Shown here piece after piece: positions 7,812 to 16,718 of a stretch of 36,745 nt of DNA. The stretch comes from Pseudomonadota bacterium (GTDB lineage Bacteria; Pseudomonadota; Gammaproteobacteria; Steroidobacterales; Steroidobacteraceae), in assembly GCA_019352035.1 (NCBI GenBank), contig JABBNZ010000024.1, positions 1 through 36,745 on the forward strand, in the 5' to 3' direction. Position 1 is the first letter of the stretch. Every line of letters begins with the position of its first letter. The notes under the pieces were generated by a model. The model had not been told where the DNA came from. It saw only the letters and a list, made by a program, of their open reading frames with translations, and did not search any database. A program made the position numbers and the translations under genes.

Positions 7812-9092
7812 GTGGATACGAGTGTCGTAGCCGAAAAGACCCTGGATGCCGATGGTGCGCCTGACACCGGACCGCAGCAGACGCGCGAGGCGCGCAGGCG
7901 CTGGCGGCCGCGCCGTCCGGGCCGGCTCGCGCTCGCGGCAGGCCTGCTCGTCCTTCTCGCAGCCGCCGGGAGCTGGTGGTACCTGAAGCCCGCGGCGCGA
8001 CTCGCGTATGTCTCGGCCGAGGTGAGCCGGGGCCCGGTCGCGCCATACGTCACGGCGAGCGGGAGCGTCAATCCGGTGGTGACGGTGCAGGTCGGCACGT
8101 ATGTGTCGGGCATCATTCAGGAGCTCCATTGTGATTTCAACACCCAGGTGAAAGCCGGACAGCTTTGCGCGAAAATCGACCCGAGGCCCTACCAGGTGGT
8201 CGTGGATCAGGATACCGCGGCGCTGACACAGGCGAGGGCCCAGCTCCTCAAGGATCAGGCGGGCCTCGTGTATGCGAAGCTCAATTACGAGCGGCAGATG
8301 GATCTCCTCGCCCAGCATCTGACCTCGAAGGACGCGGTGGACCTTGCCCGCAGCGCCCATGACCAGGCGCGCGCCCAGATCGGCCTGGATCAGGGCACGA
8401 TCGCGCAGCGGCAGGCCGCTCTCGATGCGGCGAAGGTGAACCTGGGATATACCAACATCACATCGCCGGTCGACGGCACCGTCGTCTCCCGCAACATCAC
8501 CCAGGGACAGACGGTCGCCGCCAGCTTCCAGACACCGACGCTCTTCCTGATCGCCGCCGATCTCACACACATGCAGGTCGACGCCAGCGTCAGCGAGTCG
8601 GACATAGGGAGCATCAAGACCGGGGACGAGGCGTCATTCACCGTGGAGGCGTTTCCGGCGCACGTGTTCCGGGGCCGGGTCGTGCAGGTGCGACAGTCCC
8701 CGCAAACGATCCAGAACGTCGTCACGTACGACGCGGTGATCCAGGCCGACAACCCCGACCTGCTGCTGAAGCCCGGCATGACCGCCGACGTGCGGATCAT
8801 CACAGCCGAGGCCAAAGATGCGCTCCGCGTTCCGGTCGAGGCGCTGCGATACTGGCCGGAAGCGATGCCAAAGCCGGCGCAGAACCGCTCGGCACGGGCG
8901 CAGGTCTGGACGCTTAGAGACGGACGGCCTGTTGCCGTCCCCGTGGTCACCGGCTTGACGGACGACACTCATGCTCAGATCACGCAGGGAGCCCTGTCTG
9001 CCGGGGAGACCGTCATCATCGGCGAGCGCTCGACCGCGGATTCATCGGGCCCCTCACGGGCGGCAAGCCGGCCGCGCGCGCCTTTCCTGTAG
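7812..9092 (+). CDS. MacA-like periplasmic adaptor (HlyD/RND-MFP family)
   Basis: A 426-residue membrane-fusion protein of a tripartite ABC exporter. A basic N-terminus precedes one transmembrane helix (about residues 37-58). A lipoyl half-motif (GSVNPVVTVQVGTYVSGIIQEL) then leads to a long coiled-coil hairpin rich in Q, A and D (about 130-205), the second lipoyl half (ITSPVDGTVVSRNITQGQTV), and beta-barrel and membrane-proximal domains (SESDIGSIKTGDEASFTVEAFP, LKPGMTADVRI). This is the order seen in MacA. The start is GTG at 7812 with GGAG five bases upstream. It is followed 11 bases later by the MacB-like gene. The substrate could be a macrolide, peptide, lipid or siderophore and cannot be read from sequence. 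Confidence 0.9.
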   Translation: MDTSVVAEKTLDADGAPDTGPQQTREARRRWRPRRPGRLALAAGLLVLLAAAGSWWYLKPAARLAYVSAEVSRGPVAPYVTASGSVNPVVTVQVGTYVSGIIQELHCDFNTQVKAGQLCAKIDPRPYQVVVDQDTAALTQARAQLLKDQAGLVYAKLNYERQMDLLAQHLTSKDAVDLARSAHDQARAQIGLDQGTIAQRQAALDAAKVNLGYTNITSPVDGTVVSRNITQGQTVAASFQTPTLFLIAADLTHMQVDASVSESDIGSIKTGDEASFTVEAFPAHVFRGRVVQVRQSPQTIQNVVTYDAVIQADNPDLLLKPGMTADVRIITAEAKDALRVPVEALRYWPEAMPKPAQNRSARAQVWTLRDGRPVAVPVVTGLTDDTHAQITQGALSAGETVIIGERSTADSSGPSRAASRPRAPFL

Positions 9093-9103
9093 CGGCCGAC
9101 ACG

Positions 9104-11215
9104 ATGGGTGACATCGTCATCCAGACGCAAGACCTGCGGCGAGTGTACAAAGCCGGCTCGGTCGAGGTGCATGCGCTTGCGGGTGTCACCCTCACGATCC
9201 GGCGCGGCGAGCTCGTCGCCATCATGGGAGCCTCGGGCTCCGGCAAGTCGACCCTGATGGCGCTGCTCGGGTGCCTCGATCGGCCGAGCGGCGGGCGGTA
9301 TCTGCTCGAGGGTGCGGACGTGTCGGCGCTCAGGGAGCCGGAACTTGCGCGCATCCGCAGCGAGCGGCTCGGCTTCGTCTTCCAGAGCTTCAATCTCCTG
9401 GCACGCACCAGCGCGCTGGAGAACGTGGCATTGCCGCTCTACTACGACCCGCGCGGCGCCGTCAGCGCCTCGGAGCGCGCGGCGCGCGCGCGCGCCGCAC
9501 TTGCGCTGGTCGGTCTCGCAGGGCGCGAGCGCAACACTCCGGCGCAGCTCTCAGGCGGTGAGCAGCAGCGCGTCGCGATCGCACGCGCGCTCATCAACTC
9601 TCCCGCGGTGGTGCTCGCCGACGAGCCCACCGGCAATCTCGATACACGCAATTCGCATGAGCTCATGGAGATGCTCGTGAGGCTCAACCGGGAACGGGGC
9701 GTGACGGTGATCGTCGTCACCCATGAGTCCGACATCGCGGCCTACACCGACCGGCTGGTCACGATGCGGGATGGCGCCGTGATCTCCGATGAGCGCAACC
9801 GAGCGCGCGCAGCGGCGAGGAAAGCCGGCGGCCCGGCGCCCGCATCGCCTGGTCCGAGGGCGCAGACCGAGGGGGGCACGGACGGCGCGGACGGCTCGCG
9901 CTCCTGGCCGTTCTGGCGGATGATCGTCTCGAGCGCCCTCCAGGCCATCGGCCGCAACAAGATGCGCTCCAGCCTGACCACGCTCGGCGTATTGATTGGC
10001 GTGGCCGCGCTCATTGCGATGGTCGCCGTAGGGCAGGGCGCCAACCAGGCCGTCAGCGAGCTCATTCGCAGCTTAGGCACCAACATGCTGATCGTCCTTC
10101 CCGGCACGACCACCGCCGGCGGCGTGCACGGAGGGCACGGCAGCGCCTCGAGCCTGACGGTCGCCGACGCCGTCGCGCTGCGGCGCGACGATCCGGCCGT
10201 GGCACAGGTGGGCTACATGATCCGGCAGGTCGGTCAGGTGCAGTACCGCAATCAGAATTGGAGCACGGGGCTCTACGGAGTCACCGCGAATTACGACGAG
10301 ATCACCAACTGGCGGCTCGCGGAAGGCAGGGGAGTCACGCCGGCGGATGTGAGCGCCGCGGCGCTGGTGGCGGTCATCGGCCAGACCGTGTACCGGCAGC
10401 TCTTCGCGCCTTACGAGAACCCGATCGGCGCCACGATACTGGTCAAGGGCGTTCCTCTGCGGGTGATCGGGCTGTATCAATCGAAGGGGCAGTCCCCGAT
10501 GGGACAGGATCAGGACGATCTCGTGACGCTGCCCTTCACCACCGCCGAGCGAAAAGTGCTCGGCGTCGCCGCGCCGAGCCAGGCCGAGGTTCAGGCCACG
10601 GGCACTGTCTATCCGCCGCTGCCGAACCCGTTCGGCATGCAGCCGCGGCTCACGGGCTATGTGAATGTCATCTATGTGCAGGCCGCGAGCTCGGTGCTCG
10701 TCAGCCGGGCCATCGATCAGGTGACGGCGACTCTGCGCCGCCGGCATGCCATCCACGCCGGACAGGACGACGATTTCAGCGTGCGCAACCTCAGTCAGAT
10801 CGCCAGTGCCGCCGAGGGCAGCAGCCGCGTGATGGCGCTGCTATTGGCCACCGTGGCGTCGATCTCGCTGCTGGTGGGCGGCATCGGCATCATGAACATT
10901 CTGCTGGTGTCCGTAACGGAGCGGACGCGGGAGATCGGATTGCGCATGGCGCTCGGCGCACGGCGCCTGCACGTGCTGCTGCAGTTTCTCGCCGAATCGG
11001 TCTTCCTGAGCGCCGCCGGCGGCACGGCCGGGATCCTCACGGGAGTGGCAGTCTCCGAGCTCGTTTCGGCCGTGGCGGGCTGGCCAATCGTGATCTCCTC
11101 GCTTGCGATTCTGGGAGGCTTCGTGTTCTCCGCCGCGGTCGGGATCTTCTTCGGCTTCTATCCCGCCAGAAAGGCCGCAGCGCTCAATCCCATCGAAGCG
11201 CTGCGGTACGAGTGA
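9104..11215 (+). CDS. macB: MacB-like ABC transporter, fused ATPase and permease
   Basis: 703 residues, somewhat longer than E. coli MacB (648). The N-terminal ATPase has Walker A GASGSGKST (42-50), Q-loop FQSFNLL (93-99), signature LSGGEQQR (149-156), Walker B VVLADEP (169-175) and H207. A low-complexity linker rich in A, P and G (about 232-265) accounts for the extra length. The permease begins with the conserved NKMRSSLTTLGVLIGV helix (about 286-310), then a large periplasmic domain, then three C-terminal helices with the ERTREIGLRMALGA coupling motif and the terminal NPIEALRYE. It would use ATP-driven conformational change to push periplasmic substrate through the adaptor and an outer-membrane channel. 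No TolC gene is in the window. The start is ATG 9104. It is the last gene of the operon. Confidence 0.93.
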   Translation: MGDIVIQTQDLRRVYKAGSVEVHALAGVTLTIRRGELVAIMGASGSGKSTLMALLGCLDRPSGGRYLLEGADVSALREPELARIRSERLGFVFQSFNLLARTSALENVALPLYYDPRGAVSASERAARARAALALVGLAGRERNTPAQLSGGEQQRVAIARALINSPAVVLADEPTGNLDTRNSHELMEMLVRLNRERGVTVIVVTHESDIAAYTDRLVTMRDGAVISDERNRARAAARKAGGPAPASPGPRAQTEGGTDGADGSRSWPFWRMIVSSALQAIGRNKMRSSLTTLGVLIGVAALIAMVAVGQGANQAVSELIRSLGTNMLIVLPGTTTAGGVHGGHGSASSLTVADAVALRRDDPAVAQVGYMIRQVGQVQYRNQNWSTGLYGVTANYDEITNWRLAEGRGVTPADVSAAALVAVIGQTVYRQLFAPYENPIGATILVKGVPLRVIGLYQSKGQSPMGQDQDDLVTLPFTTAERKVLGVAAPSQAEVQATGTVYPPLPNPFGMQPRLTGYVNVIYVQAASSVLVSRAIDQVTATLRRRHAIHAGQDDDFSVRNLSQIASAAEGSSRVMALLLATVASISLLVGGIGIMNILLVSVTERTREIGLRMALGARRLHVLLQFLAESVFLSAAGGTAGILTGVAVSELVSAVAGWPIVISSLAILGGFVFSAAVGIFFGFYPARKAAALNPIEALRYE

Positions 11216-11223
11216 CCCGAGAG

Positions 11224-11242
11224 ACAGGCCTTCGCGGCCTGT
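11224..11242. terminator. Hairpin between convergent macB and cytochrome b561 genes
   Basis: ACAGGCC (11224-11230) pairs perfectly with GGCCTGT (11236-11242) around a five-base loop, in the 30 bases between two convergent stops. Such placement suits a bidirectional terminator, though there is no T-run on either side. Confidence 0.5.
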
Positions 11243-11245
11243 AGC

Positions 11246-11812
11246 TCACCACCCCGGCAGCATGCGGCCGAGCACGGAATCGCGCTTGATCACCCGGTGG
11301 TACAGCGCCGCGCCGACGTGCATCACGATCAAGGCAAGGAGAATCCAGTAGATCACGTCGGCGTGCACATCACCCAGCGTGAAGCCGATGCGGGCCTTGT
11401 ACGGCACGAGCGCCGGGAACGGTATGATCCCGAAGGCGCGCACGGGAAAGCCGTGTGCGGAGGCGGATGCCCAGCCGGCGAGCGGCATGGCCAGCAGCGC
11501 CACGTAGAGCGCAAAGTGGGTCGCACTGGCGATCCATCTCTGCCAGGCAGGAAGCGGCGGCGGCGGCGGCGGGCGGTGAGTCAGGCGCCACAGGATGCGC
11601 GCCAGCATCACGAGAATGAGGCCGCTGCCGAGCGCGAGGTGCAAGCGGATGACGAAGACGAAGGGGGTGCCGATACGAATGTGCGGCATCAAGGAGCCGA
11701 CGATGTACTCGGCCAGCACCAGCAGTACGGTCAGCCAGTGCAGCCCGCGCGCGACGGGGTCATACGATGTGGCCGGTACGGCCCGATCCTCGGCGGCTGC
11801 GACGGTGTTCAT
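11246..11812 (-). CDS. Cytochrome b561 family protein
   Basis: A 188-residue four-helix di-haem membrane protein of the bacterial cytochrome b561 (CybB) family, which passes electrons between quinone and periplasmic or membrane partners. Candidate haem-ligand histidines fall at the expected helix positions: H25 (GLHWLTVLL), H58 (IRLHLALG), H150 (DVHADVIYW) and H165 (VMHVGAAL). The helices run about 24-43, 53-76, 97-116 and 150-172. A PPPPPP run sits in the loop at 81-86. The typical C-terminus VIKRDSVLGRMLP is present. The gene follows the prolyl oligopeptidase gene on the same strand with a 111-base gap that could carry its own promoter. Confidence 0.92.
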   Translation of the reverse strand: MNTVAAAEDRAVPATSYDPVARGLHWLTVLLVLAEYIVGSLMPHIRIGTPFVFVIRLHLALGSGLILVMLARILWRLTHRPPPPPPLPAWQRWIASATHFALYVALLAMPLAGWASASAHGFPVRAFGIIPFPALVPYKARIGFTLGDVHADVIYWILLALIVMHVGAALYHRVIKRDSVLGRMLPGW

Positions 11813-11923
11813 TCACTCTCCACGATACTTGGCGAGCCGCACTTTGCCCTGCAGAGTGAAAGGCGTCAATGTGCCGGGGGCGCGGTCCGCACCCGAGGCT
11901 GCGTGCCACGCTGGCGCTCGCAG

Positions 11924-14020
11924 CTAGCGCAGCTCGTTCTCGAAAAAGATCAGGGCGACCGCGGCATTGCCCACGCGCTGGCTGAACGAGGCGCCGATAT
12001 TCCCGTGACCGGCGGCCCGCCGCGTGAGCAGCAGCACCGGAAGGCGGGAGTCCGTCGCGGATTGCAGCGCGGCCGCGAATTTGCGCGACTGCCAGGGCGC
12101 GACCCGCGGGTCGTTCACGCCCGTCTCGAGCAGCACGGCCGGGTAGGGCGTGTGCGCTCGCACGTTGTAATAGGGCGAATAGGCGTACAGCGCGCTAAAC
12201 TGCGCGGCATTCGCCACCGATCCGTACTCGGTCTCGTTGTACCTGCCGTTCGGGAACAGCTGGTGGCGCAGCATGTCGTAGATTCCGACGAAGCTCACCA
12301 CCGCCCGATACAGCTTGGGATGCTGCGTGAGCGCCGCCCCCATCAGCAGTCCGCCATTGCTGCCGCCGATGATCCCCAGATGCCGCCTCGAGGTCCAGCC
12401 GGCCGAGATCAATGCGTGCGAGGCTGCGGCGAAATCGTCGAAGACATTCTGCTTGGCCGTGAGCCGGCCTTCGCGATGCCATGACTCGCCGAACTCATCG
12501 CCGCCGCGGATGTTCGCCACTGCGTAGATGCCGCCTCGCTCCAGCCATGCGAGATTCGTACCGATGAACTGGGGTGCGACGGGAATGTCGAAGCCGCCAT
12601 ACGCCGTCAATATCGCCGGATCGTCGGGGCGCTTCAATGTTGACTTCAGCGCGAGCACCGTCACGGGAATGTGCGCGCCGTCCTTGGAGATTGCGGTGAG
12701 CCGGAAGGTCCGGATGTTGGCATAGTCCGGATCGGGCGGCCGCACCGCGAACACGGTGTGCAGCGACCCCGACGTCGCGTCATAGAGCCCCCAGCGACTC
12801 GGAACCGTCCAGCCGGAATAGGCGACGATCGCATTCGGCGAGCGGGCTTCGGAGGCGATCGCATCGATGCCGATGCCTGACTTCGGCAGCGGCACGCGCC
12901 TCACGAACCGTCCATTGCTCGTGTACTGATCGACACGCCAGTCCGGCCCCCAGAGCTTCGTCACCAGGAATCCGCCCTGGATGGGCGAGACTCCGTACAT
13001 GACCCAGTTCTTCTGCTGCGGAACCAGCGTCGAGACCTTACCGTCCGGGCTGACCGCGACGATTCGGCCGTGATTGCTGCTGCCGGATGCCACGAGCAGC
13101 AATCGCCGCCCGTCGAACGCGCCGGCGGTGACGCCTTCGCCGGGTCCGAACACCGGCCGCCAGGCCTGGTGAGTGCGCAGATAGACGCGATAGGGCGTGC
13201 CGTCGCCGAACTGCACCAGCGCCGCGGCCTCCCCGCCCTCGGGAGAGGTGAGCAGTTGGTACTCCGCGACCGGCGAGAGGCCCTGCCCGAACTCGGGCCG
13301 ATCGCTCGCCTGCGGCGTGCCGAGGACGTGGTGGTAGAGCGAGATGCCGAACTGCGAGCCCGGGGGCAGGCGGCCGTACGTCAATCCGCGCTCATTGGCA
13401 TCCCAGGCGAGCACCGAGCCAGTGGTGCCGCCGCCCGCATCGGTGAGCGCATCCGGCAGGATTTTCCCAGTCTTCACGTTCACGACATGAATCGTGGTCG
13501 CTTCGCTGCCGTTGGCCGAGGTGCCGTAGGCCGCGTACCGGCCCGAGGGTGACGGCCAGACCTCCTGGATGGCGACGTGGCCGCCCGAAGGATTGGTGTC
13601 GACGAGGACTTGCTGCGGCCCGTGGGGCCAGGCTTGCGCCACGAGCACCGGCTGAGCCTGCGGCGGCCGCTCACGCATGAAGAACAGCGTCCCGTTGACG
13701 AGCTGCGGCGCATATTGCTGCGTGCTCGTGATTGCAAGCTGCCGCACGCGTTGCGTGATCGCCGTGGAGTCCTTGAACCGGCCCATCACTTTGTCGGTGT
13801 AGGCGTTCTGGGCAGCGATCCAGGCGTGGACCTTGGGGCTCGCGCCATCCTCGAGCCAGCGGTAGGGATCGTGAACCCTGACACCGTGCATGACCGTGAC
13901 GACATTGTCGCGCGGGGTGGGAGGCACTGAGGCGGCGGCGACGGTGATGAGAAGCGCAGCCGGGATGATTGCCCACCAGCCCCTGGACGCAAGACGCACG
14001 TTATCCGGATGTCGCTTCAC
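11924..14020 (-). CDS. Exported prolyl oligopeptidase (peptidase family S9A)
   Basis: A 698-residue serine peptidase that cleaves short peptides after proline. An N-terminal hydrophobic segment (WWAIIPAALLITVAAAS) looks like a Sec signal or anchor, so the enzyme is probably periplasmic. VHDPYRWLED is the S9A N-terminal signature, followed by the seven-bladed propeller that filters substrates by size. The alpha/beta hydrolase domain carries the full triad: S554 in GGSNGGLLMG, D637 in GVNDPRV and H672 in AAGHGNIG. The start is GTG 14020 with a strong GGGAGGA upstream. It lies 24 bases after the aspartic-protease-like gene, which is its likely operon partner, and close to other exported peptidases. 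Confidence 0.95.
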   Translation of the reverse strand: MKRHPDNVRLASRGWWAIIPAALLITVAAASVPPTPRDNVVTVMHGVRVHDPYRWLEDGASPKVHAWIAAQNAYTDKVMGRFKDSTAITQRVRQLAITSTQQYAPQLVNGTLFFMRERPPQAQPVLVAQAWPHGPQQVLVDTNPSGGHVAIQEVWPSPSGRYAAYGTSANGSEATTIHVVNVKTGKILPDALTDAGGGTTGSVLAWDANERGLTYGRLPPGSQFGISLYHHVLGTPQASDRPEFGQGLSPVAEYQLLTSPEGGEAAALVQFGDGTPYRVYLRTHQAWRPVFGPGEGVTAGAFDGRRLLLVASGSSNHGRIVAVSPDGKVSTLVPQQKNWVMYGVSPIQGGFLVTKLWGPDWRVDQYTSNGRFVRRVPLPKSGIGIDAIASEARSPNAIVAYSGWTVPSRWGLYDATSGSLHTVFAVRPPDPDYANIRTFRLTAISKDGAHIPVTVLALKSTLKRPDDPAILTAYGGFDIPVAPQFIGTNLAWLERGGIYAVANIRGGDEFGESWHREGRLTAKQNVFDDFAAASHALISAGWTSRRHLGIIGGSNGGLLMGAALTQHPKLYRAVVSFVGIYDMLRHQLFPNGRYNETEYGSVANAAQFSALYAYSPYYNVRAHTPYPAVLLETGVNDPRVAPWQSRKFAAALQSATDSRLPVLLLTRRAAGHGNIGASFSQRVGNAAVALIFFENELR

Positions 14021-14044
14021 GAGGATCCTCCCACGGTACTTCGA

Positions 14045-14932
14045 TCAGTATAGGGTCTTTGACGGCGGCTGATCGAAGCGGGCCCACGCCCGGCCGTGCC
14101 GCAAGTCGATGGTCAGCACGATCTGCCGCAGGAAGGCGGGGTCGAGCTCGCCATCGAATATCAGGCGTCTCGATGCCGCGCTCACCGGCACCCGGCCGAG
14201 ACCGATCACATCGAGACCGAGTGGGCGCTGTGCCCGAGGGGGGATCGAAATGGCGAGCTGCCGCTGGGCGTGAGGTGCGAGAAACACCGGCCCGTCGTTG
14301 CCGCTATCGACTTCCAACCACAGAGTTCCCGTTCTCGCCCGCACCTCGATGAACGGCACCACCGCGCCGGCCTGATCGCGTGTAATGCGGACCCGGATGG
14401 GGCGCATGGCGCGAATGCGGCGGGCGAGGCTGCGGCGACTTTCGATGGTGAGACGATCGTGCGCAAGATCCAGAGTGACGGCCCGGCCCCAGAACGAGGC
14501 GAGCCCGAGGATGCCGCCGACCGGGGGCGCCTTGCCGAGCAGTCTCCCCAAATCGAACACCTGCACGTCGCGGTCGACCTGGTAGCCGCCGATTGCGAGC
14601 TTCACCGGTCCGCAGCGGGACGAGGTCACCTTGCCGCCTTGGGCCCGGAACTGGGTCACCTTTCCGAAGGGTTTGCAGCCGGCGTGCCGGATCTCCTGCG
14701 GCGTGAGGACCGTGGCGCCGGCGCCAGTGTCGAGGATGAAGGGGCTCTCGTGTCCGTTCACGGTCACCTCCACCGTGCGCAGGCCGCTGTTGGGGATGTA
14801 GCGGCTCAACTTCAATCGTATCGGCAGCGCCGCGGCGCTGCCGCAGGCGGTGAGAGCGAGAATCGCGGCGCCGAAGGTGCACACCGCAACGCGAGCGGCG
14901 CGTGCAGGGGAATGAGAAATGGCGGCAGGCAT
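14045..14932 (-). CDS. Aspartic-protease-like lipoprotein with two DT/SG motifs
   Basis: 295 residues. A signal peptide ends in the lipobox LTAC (C30), predicting a lipid-anchored periplasmic protein. Residues 60-75 (HESPFILDTGAGATVL) are a classic retropepsin/pepsin active-site loop with D68-T-G. A GGILGL block at 139-144 is the second hallmark of the fold. A second potential active-site loop occurs at 206-218 (WLEVDSGNDGPVFL, D209-S-G). Most bacterial retropepsin-like proteins have one motif and dimerise, so two motifs in one chain would allow an intramolecular active site like pepsin. The second half is more divergent and could be inactive. It is divergent from the sigma-factor gene and upstream of the prolyl oligopeptidase gene. 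Confidence 0.8.
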   Translation of the reverse strand: MPAAISHSPARAARVAVCTFGAAILALTACGSAAALPIRLKLSRYIPNSGLRTVEVTVNGHESPFILDTGAGATVLTPQEIRHAGCKPFGKVTQFRAQGGKVTSSRCGPVKLAIGGYQVDRDVQVFDLGRLLGKAPPVGGILGLASFWGRAVTLDLAHDRLTIESRRSLARRIRAMRPIRVRITRDQAGAVVPFIEVRARTGTLWLEVDSGNDGPVFLAPHAQRQLAISIPPRAQRPLGLDVIGLGRVPVSAASRRLIFDGELDPAFLRQIVLTIDLRHGRAWARFDQPPSKTLY

Positions 14933-15098
14933 GGACGCGACCTCATGTGGTTTCTGCGATAAACTTATAATACTATGATCTTCAATGCGTTCTACCGCAC
15001 AACTCCATCAAATTCCCACACTTTGGCGCCGGCACCGGGTATAAATTGGCCCGGGGGACGATCCTAAGTAACCAGAACATCCGGATCTGCGCATTTCA
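14933..15098. promoter_or_regulatory. Divergent AT-rich regulatory region upstream of the sigma factor
   Basis: This 166-base gap is clearly more AT-rich than its neighbours. TATAAT at 14966-14971 reads as a perfect -10 box on the + strand, but no good -35 lies at the right distance. GGGTATAAA at 15037-15045 recurs in the region before the TonB receptor gene (16744-16752). The region must drive the aspartic-protease gene leftward and the sigma-factor gene rightward. Confidence 0.45.
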
Positions 15099-15620
15099 TT
15101 GACCGTGCCGAACAAGCCGCTCAGCCTGGCCGCTTCTCTCGCCCAAACCCAGCGCGGGAGGCTGCGGCGTTTCTTCTCCGTCCGGGTGCGCAACCCGGCG
15201 GACATCGCCGATCTGACTCAAGAGGTGTTCCTGCGCATGCTGAGGATCCCCGACAGGGATGCCATCCGTTCCCCCGAGGCCTATCTCTTCACGGTTGCCT
15301 TGCACGTCGCTCAACAGCACGCGATGCAGGACTCGGCCATTGCGCCCTCGGAGCAGGTCGATGAGCTGCTGGCGCAGCTGCCCGCCTCGCCCGATGCCGA
15401 CCCGCTCCTGCAGGCCCACGGGGAGCAATGCCTCGAGGCGTTCACTCGCGCCCTGGAGCGGCTGTCCCCCAAGGTCCGCGCCACGTTCGTGCTCCATCGC
15501 CAATACGGCATGACGCTGAAGGAAATCAGCCGCGAGCTGCGCATCTCCTTCCCGATGGCGAAGAAGTACCTGGCGAAGGCGCTGCAGAAGATCCACCAGC
15601 ACCTGGAAGCGGCGGAGTAG
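15099..15620 (+). CDS. FecI-like ECF RNA polymerase sigma factor
   Basis: A 173-residue extracytoplasmic-function sigma factor. Region 2 spans about residues 22-75 (PADIADLTQEVFLRMLRI, SPEAYLFTVALHVAQQH). Region 4 spans about 110-168 (LERLSPKVRATFVLHRQYGMTLKEISRELRISFPMAKKYLAKAL). Both match the FecI subgroup, including the LSPKVRATFVLHR segment. No ATG is available upstream of region 2, so the start is TTG 15099 or GTG 15105, and no clear ribosome binding site favours either. The FecR-type gene begins six bases after the stop and an STN-type receptor follows, which is the classic cell-surface-signalling order. It should direct transcription of the receptor gene and perhaps neighbouring peptidase genes. 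Confidence 0.93.
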   Translation: MTVPNKPLSLAASLAQTQRGRLRRFFSVRVRNPADIADLTQEVFLRMLRIPDRDAIRSPEAYLFTVALHVAQQHAMQDSAIAPSEQVDELLAQLPASPDADPLLQAHGEQCLEAFTRALERLSPKVRATFVLHRQYGMTLKEISRELRISFPMAKKYLAKALQKIHQHLEAAE

Positions 15621-15626
15621 AGGACC

Positions 15627-16718
15627 GTGAGACCTCAGAACGGCAAAAGGTATGCCCCGGAAGTCTATGAGCGGGCCTGCGAGTGGTTCGTCGAGTTCCG
15701 CACCGCCCCGGCGGACGAGCAGGCTCGTCACGAATTTTACGGCTGGCTGCAGCAGGCTCCGTCGCACATGGCGGCTTATCTGGACGTGGCCTCGCGATGG
15801 AAGTGGGCGGACGCGCTGGATGTGAGCGCGCGCTTTCCCAAGGAAGCGCTCATCGCCCAGGCGAAGGATTCCGACAACCTGGTGGCTTATCCGGGAGCGC
15901 AGGGCTCGGGCAAGCCAAGGCCGCGGCAGAGTCGCGGCTCGTGGCTGCGCCCGCCGGTGAGATGGGCGCTGGCCGGCGGCGCGGCGGCGCTGATCGCGGC
16001 GGTGCTCGTTACCGCCTGGCTTCGGACCGGTCCCACTTATTATTCCACCGGCATCGGGCAGAAGCGCGTGATCACGCTGGCCGATGGCTCGACGATCCAT
16101 CTGAACGCGCGCTCGCGGATCAGGGTGCGATACACCAAGACCCGGCGGGAGATCGATCTACTCCGGGGCCAGGCGCTGTTCGTCGATACCTACGAGCCGA
16201 ACCGCCCGTTCATCGTTCGCAGCCGCGCGACGGTCGTGCGGGCGATCGGTACTCAGTTCGACGTCAACCTGCTCCACGCGGAGACCATCGTCACGGTCAT
16301 TCAGGGAAAAGTTGCTGTGGCGCAACAGCAGCATGCGTTCCGAATTGCATCCCGAGGTCCGCAGCCGCCGTCCCTCCAGGCGGCGTCCAATGACTCCCTG
16401 GTCTACCTGAGCGCGGGTCAGCAGCTCACGGTCACTCCCACCTGGCACATGCAGCCCGTGCGCGCCAATGTGACCGATACCATCGCCTGGACTCACCGCC
16501 AGCTCATCTTCTCCTCGACGGCATTGCGCGACGTCGTGCAGGAATTCAACCGGTATAACGACCGGCCGCTCATCATTGCATCCCCCTCCCTGGACACCTT
16601 CAGGATCGATGGCGTGTTCGCCTCGACGGATCCCAGGTCGCTGATCGCTTTCCTGCGGCAGTCTCCCGGAATCAAGGTGACGGATACCGGCGGGGAAGTG
16701 GTCATCTCCCGCCAGTAG
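15627..16718 (+). CDS. FecR-like anti-sigma factor
   Basis: A 363-residue inner-membrane regulator. The cytosolic N-terminal domain (about 10-65, ACEWFVEFRTAPADEQARHEFYGWL and the RW-rich segment that follows) is the DUF4880 type that binds sigma. One transmembrane helix lies at about 113-131. The periplasmic FecR domain (about 138-235) has GQKRVITLADGSTIHLNARS and RAIGTQFDVN. The C-terminal 60 residues (WTHRQLIFSSTALRDVVQEFNRYN, then PGIKVTDTGGEVVI) resemble the STN-like DUF4974 fold. It would hold or activate the sigma factor depending on contact with the receptor's signalling domain. The GTG start at 15627 follows GTAGAGG. Confidence 0.93.
   Translation: MRPQNGKRYAPEVYERACEWFVEFRTAPADEQARHEFYGWLQQAPSHMAAYLDVASRWKWADALDVSARFPKEALIAQAKDSDNLVAYPGAQGSGKPRPRQSRGSWLRPPVRWALAGGAAALIAAVLVTAWLRTGPTYYSTGIGQKRVITLADGSTIHLNARSRIRVRYTKTRREIDLLRGQALFVDTYEPNRPFIVRSRATVVRAIGTQFDVNLLHAETIVTVIQGKVAVAQQQHAFRIASRGPQPPSLQAASNDSLVYLSAGQQLTVTPTWHMQPVRANVTDTIAWTHRQLIFSSTALRDVVQEFNRYNDRPLIIASPSLDTFRIDGVFASTDPRSLIAFLRQSPGIKVTDTGGEVVISRQ

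Noticed and set aside
6228-8570. A 780-codon open frame on the minus strand
   Set aside because: It runs antisense across the DR-repeat, barrel and adaptor genes, all of which have signal peptides or family motifs. Its translation has no domain and is rich in R, H, G and L, as expected of a GC-rich shadow.
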